Assembly: GCA_052066835.1 (NCBI GenBank)
Contig: JBQHRJ010000014.1
DNA from: UBA2821 sp902763335
GTDB lineage: Bacteria; Bacillota; Clostridia; Lachnospirales; Lachnospiraceae
DNA length: 64,000 nucleotides
Reading direction: 5' to 3' (one strand)
In this document: one piece after another, positions 16,091 to 24,023 of the stretch
Layout of the letters: every line of letters starts with the position of its first letter
How positions within the stretch are numbered: the first letter of the stretch is position 1
Notes under the pieces: generated by a model
What the model was told of the DNA's origin: nothing
The model's database searches: none
The model's input: only the letters and a program-made list of their open reading frames with translations
Position numbers and translations under genes: made by a program

Positions 16091-16175
16091 TTACAATCGT
16101 CGCATCACGAATATAAAAAAGTCGTGGTGCGGCGATTTTTGGTTTATATGTAACTGCTTTCTGTTACGGTAAAAT
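16091..16175. repeat. 85-bp direct repeat, copy 2
   Basis: Second copy of 14086-14170 (four mismatches). Its right edge coincides with the point where the decayed leftward membrane-protein gene begins; the last two codons and the stop of that gene are supplied by the repeat. Confidence 0.9.
16094..16140 (+). terminator. Terminator of nitroreductase-ArsR operon
   Basis: Same 16-bp stem and T run as in repeat copy 1, 52 bases after the ArsR-like stop codon. Confidence 0.85.
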
Positions 16176-16665
16176 GCACAATATACATGCTGCCAGCAGG
16201 GCAGATAATGCAAAACTCGGTATTCCGCGGAGAAATGAATCTACATGTTTTTTTGGGTTTTGATACATTTCTTTTTCAGGAATAAATGAAAAACGGATTC
16301 TTGAGGTGTTTCTCCACCATACTAAATCGATTACAATTAAATCAAAAAGATTTAATGCTTCCCCGAATATAAGAAAATATATAAATGAGTACATAAAATT
16401 TTAAATACGAGAGTGTACTTTAAAATTGTACCGATAATACCAAAGATAACAGCGAATACAACAATATTACTTATTACAACCTTAAGCATATTTATACCGG
16501 CAGGTACTTTTTTAGACAAATTTTCATTCCGGTAAATCATATTCTGTATTTCGTCGGGATACGAACGGAAACCGAGCAGATTTTTTCATCTGTTCCGGTG
16601 TTTTTGTAGCATCCAAGCCAGAATAAAAGACAAAATACAAGTACTATCAATAGTTTAATTATCAT
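16164..16665 (-). pseudogene. Frameshifted membrane protein
   Basis: Leftward reading starts at ATG 16665 (MIIKLLIVLVFCLLFWLG) with AGGAAATTAAAACT upstream. The frame breaks at an A run near 16590, where one extra A would restore KNLLGFRSYPDE and continuity into IYRNENLSKKVPAGINMLKV. A second shift near 16400 separates this from NLFDLIVIDLVWWRNTSRIR. The three pieces together look like one small membrane protein with three or four spans. Its C-terminus ends in the 85-bp repeat. It follows a TetR remnant as in a regulator-target operon. Confidence 0.7.
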
Positions 16666-16669
16666 AGTT

Positions 16670-17026
16670 TTAATTTCCTTCTTTCTTAGATTTCAGCCCC
16701 AGCTCAGCCTCAAGACCGTGTAGTATAATATCCATTTCTTCCATAAATGCATTCTTGAAATCATCAGATATTCCGTTTATCATGGAATCGCTCATAATAA
16801 TTTCACATATGGAGGAAAATTCTGTAAGTGACAGAAGATTTATGGTCTGCACTGACAGGGTTCTGGAAGTTATTCCGCGATTGTACAGTTCATCATAGTA
16901 CGATTTTAAAAATCCGGTGCATTTTCCGATATATTCTTTTTTGAGATGGCTCATGTAACGACCGGAATCATTATTTAAAAGTACATGATACAGTGCAAAA
17001 TTTTTCTCGAGTATTCTGTGCTGCAA
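16670..17026 (-). pseudogene. TetR-family regulator, 5' part missing
   Basis: The 118-residue frame matches only the ligand-binding half of a TetR/AcrR regulator (RILEKNFALYHVLLNND, then HLKKEYIGKCTGFLKSYYDE). The N-terminal HTH is absent: sequence beyond about 17020 switches to a MATE gene on the other strand, indicating a rearrangement breakpoint. The stop lies just before the ribosome site of the membrane-protein remnant. Confidence 0.7.
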
Positions 17027-17316
17027 ATATTATTGTTCAGGCGGCGGTAAACAGTTTTGGGGAAGTAGCGACTGCGGGAAGTACGATAGCGATGAATTTT
17101 GAATATTTTGGTTATTATATGATAACTGTATTCGGACAGACTGCTACTACATTTGTCAGCCAGAATTATGCTGCCGGTAACAGAAAAAGATGTGTTAAGA
17201 CAATGGCAATATGTCTGATATGTTCAGTGGTTTTCAGTGCAATTATTACAGTTCCGCTATCATGGGTAGTGACAATAGTTTCAATGTGGGCAGCCTATAA
17301 ATTTATAGCAGAGTAA
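17020..17316 (+). pseudogene. MATE efflux protein remnant
   Basis: Roughly 99 codons matching MATE family sequence: IIVQAAVNSFGEVATAGSTI, then VFGQTATTFVSQNYAAGNRK and VKTMAICLICSVVFSAIITV. It has neither the N-terminal half nor most of the C-terminal half; VVTIVSMWAAYKFIAE looks like the true C-terminus joined after an internal deletion. Normal MATE proteins are about 450 residues. The 3' end overlaps the Crp/Fnr-type gene by 14 bases. Confidence 0.75.
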
Positions 17317-17956
17317 ATTCATTGCGATTAAATTTAATTAACCCTTCATCTCTCATTTTGCACAATTCATTTGACATGGCACTTCGGTCGACGCACAGGA
17401 AGTCTGCCAATTGCTGCCTGTTAAATGGAATGTAAAAATGGCTGCAGTTTTGTTTTTTTGCTTCATCCGACAGATATGATAAAAGCTTTGCACGGGTGGA
17501 ACGTTTAGACATATGACCTATTTTTTGTACAAGCTTGCGGTTCTTTTCAGCAATTGTAAAAAGAAGGTTTTTAATTATATCTGTGTGAAATTTGCAGGCA
17601 GAGGGGCATACTGTAAGGATTCTGTTTATGTCAAATGCGATTATGGTACTGTCTTCTATGGCTATAACATCATTTAACATTGCTCCGCTTCCGGGAGCAA
17701 CATACACTTCTCCGAACATCTCACCAGAGTTAATAACATTCACTATGCTCCGGTTTCCCCAAAAATCATCACGTTGAACAAGAAGTTTCCCCTTTACCAG
17801 AACAGTAATCTGATTGATAAAGTCTCCCTCTCTGAAAACATAGTCACCATTTTTATAATCAACCGTTTCTGCTTGCAGACAGTTTAACATGGCAGAAATC
17901 TCATCGTTATCCACACCTGAAAAAAGCTGCGTCTTTTTTAAAATTTCCGTATACAT
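17303..17956 (-). CDS. Crp/Fnr-family regulator
   Basis: A 217-residue regulator: cyclic-nucleotide-binding-like beta roll (about 10-125, YKNGDYVFREGDFINQITVL, GEMFGEVYV), dimer helix and winged HTH (about 165-215, NRQQLADFLCVDRSAMSNEL). It lacks the N-terminal four-cysteine cluster of Fnr; scattered Cys residues occur later (CPSAC, SH at KKQNCSHF). It is divergent from the ferredoxin-like gene, which it may control. Such regulators next to ferredoxin-type genes often sense nitrosative or redox stress; that is inference. Confidence 0.9.
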   Translation of the reverse strand: MYTEILKKTQLFSGVDNDEISAMLNCLQAETVDYKNGDYVFREGDFINQITVLVKGKLLVQRDDFWGNRSIVNVINSGEMFGEVYVAPGSGAMLNDVIAIEDSTIIAFDINRILTVCPSACKFHTDIIKNLLFTIAEKNRKLVQKIGHMSKRSTRAKLLSYLSDEAKKQNCSHFYIPFNRQQLADFLCVDRSAMSNELCKMRDEGLIKFNRNEFTLL

Positions 17957-18081
17957 ATTTCAAAAATCCCCCTTTTTGACAAAAATTTATTTCGTTGTAA
18001 AAACAACAGACATATATAAAATATTTTATTATAATGTGCCCATAAAGTCAAACAACAGTAATTTAACAATGTAAATATGGG

Positions 18082-18214
18082 ATTTTTATATAGTGAGTCA
18101 AAATGGTGCTATGCACCATCCGGACACAAATATGTGATATTGCAAGCTTGCTTGAAAATTCACATATTTGCGTCTGGATATCCCTGGAGGGGATTTTGAC
18201 TCACTGATAAAAAT
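18082..18214. repeat. Palindromic intergenic repeat, family A copy 1
   Basis: Outer arms (18082-18104 and 18193-18214) match at nearly every position and include GTGAGTCAAAAT/ATTTTGACTCAC. Inside are a small ATGGTGC/GCACCAT hairpin and a second pair, CAAATATGTGA/TTCACATATTTG. The core 18134-18200 recurs at 24774-24840. It lies between the Crp/Fnr-type and ferredoxin-like genes and would fold as a long cruciform or RNA hairpin. Confidence 0.8.
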
Positions 18215-18250
18215 TCTTATGACGCATAGCAAATGCAGAAGGAGATTAGT

Positions 18251-18955
18251 ATGATAAGAAAAATAATTAAAATCGATGAGGAAAAATGTAACGGATGTGG
18301 AGCATGTGCCACAGCCTGTCATGAAGGTGCCATTGAAATGGTAAATGGAAAGGCAAAACTTACACGCGAAAACTATTGTGACGGATTAGGTGACTGCTTA
18401 CCTGGCTGTCCTACAAATGCCATTACATTTGAGGAAAGAGAAGCACCTGCATACGATGAGGCAGCAGTAATGGCATCAAAGCAGAAAAAACAGCAGGAAA
18501 AGCTGCCTTGCGGATGTCCGGGTACCCAGTCTAAACAGATAAAAAGAGAAAACAATGAATGTTCCGTACCGGAAACTTCAGTAAGTTCAAAACTGTCACA
18601 GTGGCCGGTACAGATAAAACTTGTACCGATTCAGGCACCATACTTTGACGGGGCAGGACTTCTGATAGCGGCAGACTGTACAGCTTACGCTTATGGAAAT
18701 TTCCATAACGATTTTATACGAAACCGTGTAACACTGATTGGATGTCCTAAGCTTGATGACATTGATTATTCCGAAAAACTTACAGAGATAATAAGACGTA
18801 ATGACATTAAGAGTGTAACTATTGTCCGTATGGAAGTTCCGTGCTGCGGAGGGCTGGAATACGCTGCCAAAAAGGCATTGCAGGCGAGCGGAAAATTCAT
18901 TCCGTGGAGCGTAGTAACAATCTCTACAGATGGAAAAATATTGTCCCGTGAATAA
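18251..18955 (+). CDS. Ferredoxin-like 4Fe-4S protein
   Basis: A 234-residue iron-sulfur protein. The N-terminal dicluster ferredoxin domain (about 5-65) has CNGCGACATAC and CDGLGDCLPGC. The C-terminal part contains CGCPG and PCCGG motifs that may bind another cluster, and the strand IKLVPIQAPYFDGAGLLIAA. ATG 18251 has AAGGAG upstream. This family is often seen near hybrid-cluster protein genes and Crp/Fnr-type regulators. Here it precedes a 2-oxoacid oxidoreductase and could supply or receive electrons. Confidence 0.85.
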   Translation: MIRKIIKIDEEKCNGCGACATACHEGAIEMVNGKAKLTRENYCDGLGDCLPGCPTNAITFEEREAPAYDEAAVMASKQKKQQEKLPCGCPGTQSKQIKRENNECSVPETSVSSKLSQWPVQIKLVPIQAPYFDGAGLLIAADCTAYAYGNFHNDFIRNRVTLIGCPKLDDIDYSEKLTEIIRRNDIKSVTIVRMEVPCCGGLEYAAKKALQASGKFIPWSVVTISTDGKILSRE

Positions 18956-18999
18956 AAAATTATATATTGGCAAACCATAAGTTTAAAGTAACAGTTAGC

Positions 19000-19049
19000 A
19001 TACAGGATTCAAGTGAAAAAAGCCCTTTTTTTGCACTCGAATCCTATAC
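19000..19049 (+). terminator. Hairpin/terminator after ferredoxin-like gene
   Basis: ATACAGGATTCAAGTG and GCACTCGAATCCTATAC pair around A-run/GCCC/T-run, a strong hairpin 45 bases after the stop. The T run is inside the stem, so termination is likely but not textbook. Confidence 0.6.
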
Positions 19050-19055
19050 AGATAA

Positions 19056-19248
19056 TTGCAAAACTCCACTGTATACCATATCTTGTGCAAATTTATAGGC
19101 TGCATAAGCGACATTCTGAGGCGGCCGGCACTTAGCGGGTGCATATTATGCAGCCGCTTATGTACCGCTGCCAGCCGAGGATAGTGAAAACGTGTGAGCG
19201 TTGCAGCCTATAAATTGCACATGTTTGCATAAATATGGAGTTTTGCAA
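19056..19248. repeat. Nested palindromic repeat, family B copy 1
   Basis: A 193-bp structure. Outer arms start TTGCAAAACTCCA and end TGGAGTTTTGCAA; the next pair is TTTATAGGCTGCA/TGCAGCCTATAAA; the inner GC-rich pairs are CGGCCGGCA/TGCCAGCCG and AGCGGGTGCA/TGCAGCCGCT. The inner part is far more GC-rich than neighbouring DNA. A degraded relative lies at 29721-29816. No gene or known RNA class recognised. Confidence 0.75.
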
Positions 19249-19287
19249 ACAACTGTATATAAATTTAATTAGTCAGGGGAATTTAAA

Positions 19288-20352
19288 ATGTCATATAATG
19301 TAAATTTACCGGTTACAAATGAAAACGGCTGCTTTGAGATAAGGCTTGAAAGCATTGGAGGTCTTGGAGCAAATTTGTGCGGGAAAATGTTAGGAGATCT
19401 TGGAGCAGTTTATTTAGATTTAAACGCTGCAAGCTTTTCAAGTTACGGTTCGGAAAAACGCGGTTCGCCGGTGAAAGCCTATATAAGATACAGCCTGCCG
19501 GATGAAGAGATAAGGATAAACAGTCCTGTGGAAAATCCCCACATACTGTGTCTGTTTCATGAGGCAATGATAGGAAAACAGTCGGTTATGGCAGGGGTTA
19601 CGGAATGTACAAAAGTTATTGTCAATACAATGCAGAGTCCGGAAGAGATAAGAAAAAGGCTTAAAATGCATGCCGGCACAGTGTGCTGTATTGATGCAGG
19701 AAAAATAGCATTGGAGCGTCATACCAGAGTAAATACCGTCATGCTCGGTGCCATTGCCGGAGTGTCGGAATTTATTCCACTTGAGGCAGCATTGGATATA
19801 GTCAGGGATACACTTGGAAAAAAATCACCTTCCACTCTTGAGGCAAATCTTGATGGAGTAAGATGTGGATATACAGGCTATGAAATCAGAGAATTTGAAC
19901 CCGATGAAAAGTATGAACCGGAGCCGTACAAAGAACCTGAAAATAACTGGGGCTATGAAAATGCACCGATTGGAGGGATTAATACATGCTACGGTTCAAC
20001 CGTTTCAAATGACCTGTCTGCATCAAGGGAGGGGTATATTCCGATTTTTATAAAAGACAGATGTATCAATTGCGGACTGTGTGATTCAACGTGTCCTGAT
20101 ATGGTATTCAAATTCGTACCGGGTGAATACAAAGGAAGAAATATGATGGTAAATGAAGGGCTTGACTATCATTATTGCAAGGGATGTTTAAGATGCGTAG
20201 AGATATGTCCCTCAAATGCACTTGTAGAAGGCATAGAATGGGAACAGAAAGAACTTAAGAATTTCGTGAGAAATAAGGATTTGCTGCCAGACAGCATGAA
20301 TTATGTAAGTGTGGGGGCAAATTCATGGATGACATCAGAGTCGCCAAATTAA
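19288..20352 (+). CDS. 2-oxoacid:ferredoxin oxidoreductase, gamma-delta fusion
   Basis: A 354-residue fusion. Residues about 15-190 are the gamma domain (IRLESIGGLGANLCGKML, GSPVKAYIRYS, VNTVMLGAIAG). Residues about 250-320 are a two-cluster ferredoxin-type delta domain with CINCGLCDSTCP and CKGCLRCVEICP. Gamma helps form the active dimer and delta passes electrons from the thiamin-bound intermediate to ferredoxin. Next gene: the alpha-beta fusion, 23 bases on. Substrate (pyruvate, branched-chain or aryl 2-oxoacid) cannot be fixed by eye. Confidence 0.9.
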   Translation: MSYNVNLPVTNENGCFEIRLESIGGLGANLCGKMLGDLGAVYLDLNAASFSSYGSEKRGSPVKAYIRYSLPDEEIRINSPVENPHILCLFHEAMIGKQSVMAGVTECTKVIVNTMQSPEEIRKRLKMHAGTVCCIDAGKIALERHTRVNTVMLGAIAGVSEFIPLEAALDIVRDTLGKKSPSTLEANLDGVRCGYTGYEIREFEPDEKYEPEPYKEPENNWGYENAPIGGINTCYGSTVSNDLSASREGYIPIFIKDRCINCGLCDSTCPDMVFKFVPGEYKGRNMMVNEGLDYHYCKGCLRCVEICPSNALVEGIEWEQKELKNFVRNKDLLPDSMNYVSVGANSWMTSESPN

Positions 20353-20375
20353 ATGAGCAGTTAAGGAGTGGGAGA

Positions 20376-22568
20376 GTGAATAATCAAAAATTAATATTTG
20401 AAAGCGGAAATGAGCTTGCGGCATATGCAGCAAAGCAGATAAATTATCATGTGATGGGATATTATCCGATTACCCCGTCCACACAGATAGCTGAACTTTT
20501 AGATGACATGAAGGCAAAGGGTATGCACGATATTTATATGATGCCGGCGGAAGGTGAACACAGTGCGGCAGGTATGTGCTATGGTGCGTCAGTGGGAGGC
20601 GGAAGAGTGATTAATGCAACCAGTGCTAACGGACTTATGTATGCACTTGAGCAGCTTCCCGTACAGTCGGGAACCAGATTTCCGATGTTACTGAATGTTG
20701 CATGCCGTACCATATCAGGACCATTATCGATAAAAGGGGATCACAGTGACATCATGTATACACTGAATACCGGATGGATTATACTATTTGCCAATACTCC
20801 GCAGCAGGTATATGACTTTAATATCTGTGGACTTAAAATTGCAGAGAAAGTTAAACTTCCGGTGATAGTTGCATTTGACGGATTCTTTACAAGTCATCAG
20901 AAGAGAAAAGCATGGGTATTTGAAAATGATGATAACGTTAAGGAGTTTTTGGGACAGTATAAGCCTGAGTACGATATTCTCGACATTGAACATCCGATAA
21001 CAGTCGGATCATATATGAATGAGCCGGATGTAATGAATAATAAGTATCAGCTCCACCTTGCCATGGAGCAGGCAAGGGCAGACATAGCGGAAATATTTAG
21101 CGGATATGAGAATATCTCAGGACGGCAATATCTGATGACTGAGGAGTATCAGACACAGGAAAGTGATGTTATATTGTTTGTTCTCGGTTCGTCATATCAT
21201 ACAGCTAAGGTTGCGGTTGACAGGCTTAGAAATGAAGGTAAAAAAGTTGGAGTATTTACTATCAGTGTGCTGCGTCCGTTTCCAAAAGAAGAAATCTGTA
21301 ATATATGCAAAAGTGCAGAGAAGGTTATAGTGGCTGACAGACAGGACAGTTACGGTGCCGGTGGCGGAAATATGTCATTGGAGATAAAGGCAGCATTTCA
21401 GGAGCATAATATAAATGCAAAAGTCATAAGCAGAGTATATGGACTGGGCGGAAGAGATTTTTATGTTGAAGATGCCGTGAGTCTGTTTAATACGGCATAT
21501 GAAAATGAGGTAAAGACATTTGATTATATCGGGGTATATAAAGGAAATGATAAATTTAAGGAGCCACGATATTTTAATGTCATATCTGAGGATGAGGCAA
21601 CACCGGCGTATTTAAAAAATGAACCCGTGAAAGTAAATATGAATGAAGCTACATCCATGCCTATGCGTGTGGCACCAGGGCATGGTGCATGTCCGGGATG
21701 CGGTATACCCGTCAATCTGAATCTGCTTTTAAAAGGAATAGCAGGAAATGTTATATTGCTGTTTCAGACAGGATGTGCCATGGTAGTTACTACATCGTAT
21801 CCTAAAACATCGTTTCGTATACCGTATATTCACAACCTGTTTCAAAATGGGGCTGCCACACTCTCAGGACTTGCAGAAATGTTTAGAATAAGGCAGAAAA
21901 GAGGAGAGTACCCTGACGGTGATATCACATTTATCATGGTAAGCGGAGACGGCGGAATGGATATTGGAATGGGTTCGGCACTTGGCACCGCCATAAGAAA
22001 TGAAAAGCTTATTATATTTGAGTATGACAATGGCGGGTATATGAACACCGGATATCAGTTGTCATATTCTACGCCTAAGGGGGCCAGAACTACCACCTCA
22101 CATGTAGGTAAAAATCAGTATGGAAAGCAGTTTTTTAATAAGGATATGCCGATGATGATGGCTGCGACGCATATGCCATATGTGGCAACGGTGGCGGAAT
22201 CAAATCCGGTGGATTTTATTCAAAAGGCGGCAAAAGCAAAGAAATATGCGGATAATGTGGGAACGGCATATATAAGAGCATTATCAGCATGTCCGCTCAA
22301 CTGGAATGATGTACCGAGATATGAGAGAAATGTAATAGGTGCTGCTGTGAATTCCTGTTATTTTCCTTTATATGAAGTGGAGGATGGCAGATTTTCAATA
22401 AACTACAATCCCGAAAAGACCAATAAAAAAATCCCCATCTCAGAATGGCTTGGGATGATGGGAAGAACCAGACACTTGACCAAATCTGAGTATGGGGAGA
22501 TTCTTGATGAAATTCAAAGTGAAACCGACAAACGCTGGAACATGTTAAAAGCACTTGCCGGAATATAA
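20376..22568 (+). CDS. 2-oxoacid:ferredoxin oxidoreductase, alpha-beta fusion
   Basis: About 730 residues from GTG 20376, chosen because AAGGAG lies seven bases upstream; an alternative ATG at 20325 overlaps the preceding gene. Residues 1-400 are the alpha subunit (MGYYPITPSTQIAELL, EGEHSAAGMCYGAS, KGDHSDIMYT). Residues about 440-730 are the beta subunit: CPGCGIP cluster ligand motif, then GDGGMDIGMGSALG with the thiamin-pyrophosphate/Mg motif. It decarboxylates a 2-oxoacid to the acyl-CoA and reduces ferredoxin. The fused pairs suggest a two-gene complete enzyme. Confidence 0.92.
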   Translation: MNNQKLIFESGNELAAYAAKQINYHVMGYYPITPSTQIAELLDDMKAKGMHDIYMMPAEGEHSAAGMCYGASVGGGRVINATSANGLMYALEQLPVQSGTRFPMLLNVACRTISGPLSIKGDHSDIMYTLNTGWIILFANTPQQVYDFNICGLKIAEKVKLPVIVAFDGFFTSHQKRKAWVFENDDNVKEFLGQYKPEYDILDIEHPITVGSYMNEPDVMNNKYQLHLAMEQARADIAEIFSGYENISGRQYLMTEEYQTQESDVILFVLGSSYHTAKVAVDRLRNEGKKVGVFTISVLRPFPKEEICNICKSAEKVIVADRQDSYGAGGGNMSLEIKAAFQEHNINAKVISRVYGLGGRDFYVEDAVSLFNTAYENEVKTFDYIGVYKGNDKFKEPRYFNVISEDEATPAYLKNEPVKVNMNEATSMPMRVAPGHGACPGCGIPVNLNLLLKGIAGNVILLFQTGCAMVVTTSYPKTSFRIPYIHNLFQNGAATLSGLAEMFRIRQKRGEYPDGDITFIMVSGDGGMDIGMGSALGTAIRNEKLIIFEYDNGGYMNTGYQLSYSTPKGARTTTSHVGKNQYGKQFFNKDMPMMMAATHMPYVATVAESNPVDFIQKAAKAKKYADNVGTAYIRALSACPLNWNDVPRYERNVIGAAVNSCYFPLYEVEDGRFSINYNPEKTNKKIPISEWLGMMGRTRHLTKSEYGEILDEIQSETDKRWNMLKALAGI

Positions 22569-22573
22569 AATCA

Positions 22574-23095
22574 TTAGATAGAGTCGGTAAGTTTTCTTAT
22601 ACCGGCTTTTTCAAGTACACTCATTATTCCGTAAAATACGATAATGTTTATAACGCCTTCTGCGAGAAGTCCCGGTGTGGATGCAAGTCCTGATGCTATC
22701 GAACCGTACAGTATTGCGCCGGCAACTGTGTATCCGAATGCCATAAATAACATTGATACAATGGAACCGATAAAGGTCTGCACAGAGTAAAGTTTTACAC
22801 CGTCCTTACGGAGTGAGAATATTCCACAGGCAATAAGTGCAATAATTACTTTTATAATGATAGTGGAAGGTGCCCAGATAGGATATCCGGTCAGGACATC
22901 AGCTAAGGATGCACCGGCACCGCCTGCTATACATCCGACCCATGGACCAAACATGAAACATGCAAGAAGAATCATGCTGTCACCGAGATTCGCATATCCG
23001 AGAGGAATAGGAATCTGGATAAAGGCCGTCATAATATAAGTAAGAGCTATAAATACAGCGGTTATACAGGTTTTCATAACATTGTTTTTCTTCAT
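22574..23095 (-). CDS. ECF transporter S component
   Basis: A 173-residue membrane protein with about five or six spans. The N-terminus has the S-component pattern VFIALTYIMTAFIQIPIPLG, then LGDSMILLACFMFGPWVGCIAGG and GASLADVLTGYPIWAP. It belongs to the group binding small vitamins or related compounds and would need a shared energising module, not seen here. It is convergent with the oxidoreductase, five bases apart. Substrate not assignable; no riboswitch was recognised in the 250 bases upstream. Confidence 0.85.
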   Translation of the reverse strand: MKKNNVMKTCITAVFIALTYIMTAFIQIPIPLGYANLGDSMILLACFMFGPWVGCIAGGAGASLADVLTGYPIWAPSTIIIKVIIALIACGIFSLRKDGVKLYSVQTFIGSIVSMLFMAFGYTVAGAILYGSIASGLASTPGLLAEGVINIIVFYGIMSVLEKAGIRKLTDSI

Positions 23096-23342
23096 AATTG
23101 TTCTCCGTTCCGAAGTGAAAATTGTTTCATTTCTTATAATAAATATTTAAATTTGATTTTAAATGAGATAATACTATATAAGTGGCATGCTATAAAGTGC
23201 CAAATCATGTAAAACTAACCATACCAATTCATATATAAAGATTTAAAAACCACTTGACAAAGAAATTAAAAGACGTATAATGTAGTTATCAATACTACAT
23301 GACAAAAGAAAGTAAACTATAATATGAAAGGTGGTAACTGAT

Positions 23343-24023
23343 ATGGATTGTATGATGAACGAAAAACAGGTAAGATTATATAAAATACCGATTCCAAAGT
23401 ATACATTAGGAGAAGAACTGATAAGTGCTATATCACACGGAGTAGGAGCAGCACTCGGAGTCGTGGCACTGTGTATGTGTGTGGCAAAATCTACGGCTGT
23501 CGGAGACGGATATGCACAGGTGAGCAGTTGGATATTTGGAATATCGATGATAATACTATATAGCATGTCGTGTATATATCATGCACTAAAACCAAATAAT
23601 GCAAAGCGTGTTATGAGAGTGTTTGACCATTGTACTATATTCTTATTAATTGCAGGAACCTACACTCCATTTACACTTATATCATTAAGAGGAAATGTCG
23701 GCTGGACATTATTTGGAATAATATGGGGAACAGCAATAATCGGTATAATACTTAATGCCATTGATATGGAGAAGTTTAAAACAATTTCGATGATATGTTA
23801 TCTGGCAATGGGATGGGCAATTGTATTTACATTTAAACCGTTATGTGCAGCAGTTGCACAGGAAGGTATAAAACTTCTGGTAGCAGGCGGTATAGCATAT
23901 ACCGTAGGTGCCGTTGTATATGGAATAGGAAGTAAAGTAAAATATATGCATTCAATCTGGCATTTCTTCGTGCTTGCCGGTACAATACTTCACTTCTTCG
24001 CTATATACCGGTATGTATTGTAG
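23343..24023 (+). CDS. Hemolysin III family (PAQR-like) membrane protein
   Basis: A 226-residue protein with seven predicted spans. Family metal-site motifs: SHGVGAALG with GEE before it, the CIYHAL segment, FDHCTIFLLIAGTYTPF and the final HSIWHFFVLAGTILHF. Start ATG 23343 follows AAAGGTGG at the usual spacing; the longer frame begins with a GTG inside that site. The biochemical role of bacterial members is uncertain. It overlaps the LytTR gene tail-to-tail by 23 bases. Confidence 0.9.
   Translation: MDCMMNEKQVRLYKIPIPKYTLGEELISAISHGVGAALGVVALCMCVAKSTAVGDGYAQVSSWIFGISMIILYSMSCIYHALKPNNAKRVMRVFDHCTIFLLIAGTYTPFTLISLRGNVGWTLFGIIWGTAIIGIILNAIDMEKFKTISMICYLAMGWAIVFTFKPLCAAVAQEGIKLLVAGGIAYTVGAVVYGIGSKVKYMHSIWHFFVLAGTILHFFAIYRYVL

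Noticed and set aside
19056..19248. Riboswitch or tRNA-like element upstream of the oxidoreductase
   Set aside because: The structure is a nested palindrome with a relative elsewhere in the window and lacks any riboswitch core I recognise.
20325..20375. ATG 20325 as start of the alpha-beta oxidoreductase
   Set aside because: It overlaps the preceding gene by 28 bases, whereas GTG 20376 has AAGGAG at ideal spacing; not fully excluded.
23096..23342. Vitamin riboswitch upstream of the ECF S component
   Set aside because: The gap is AT-rich and I see no conserved TPP, FMN, cobalamin or similar core.
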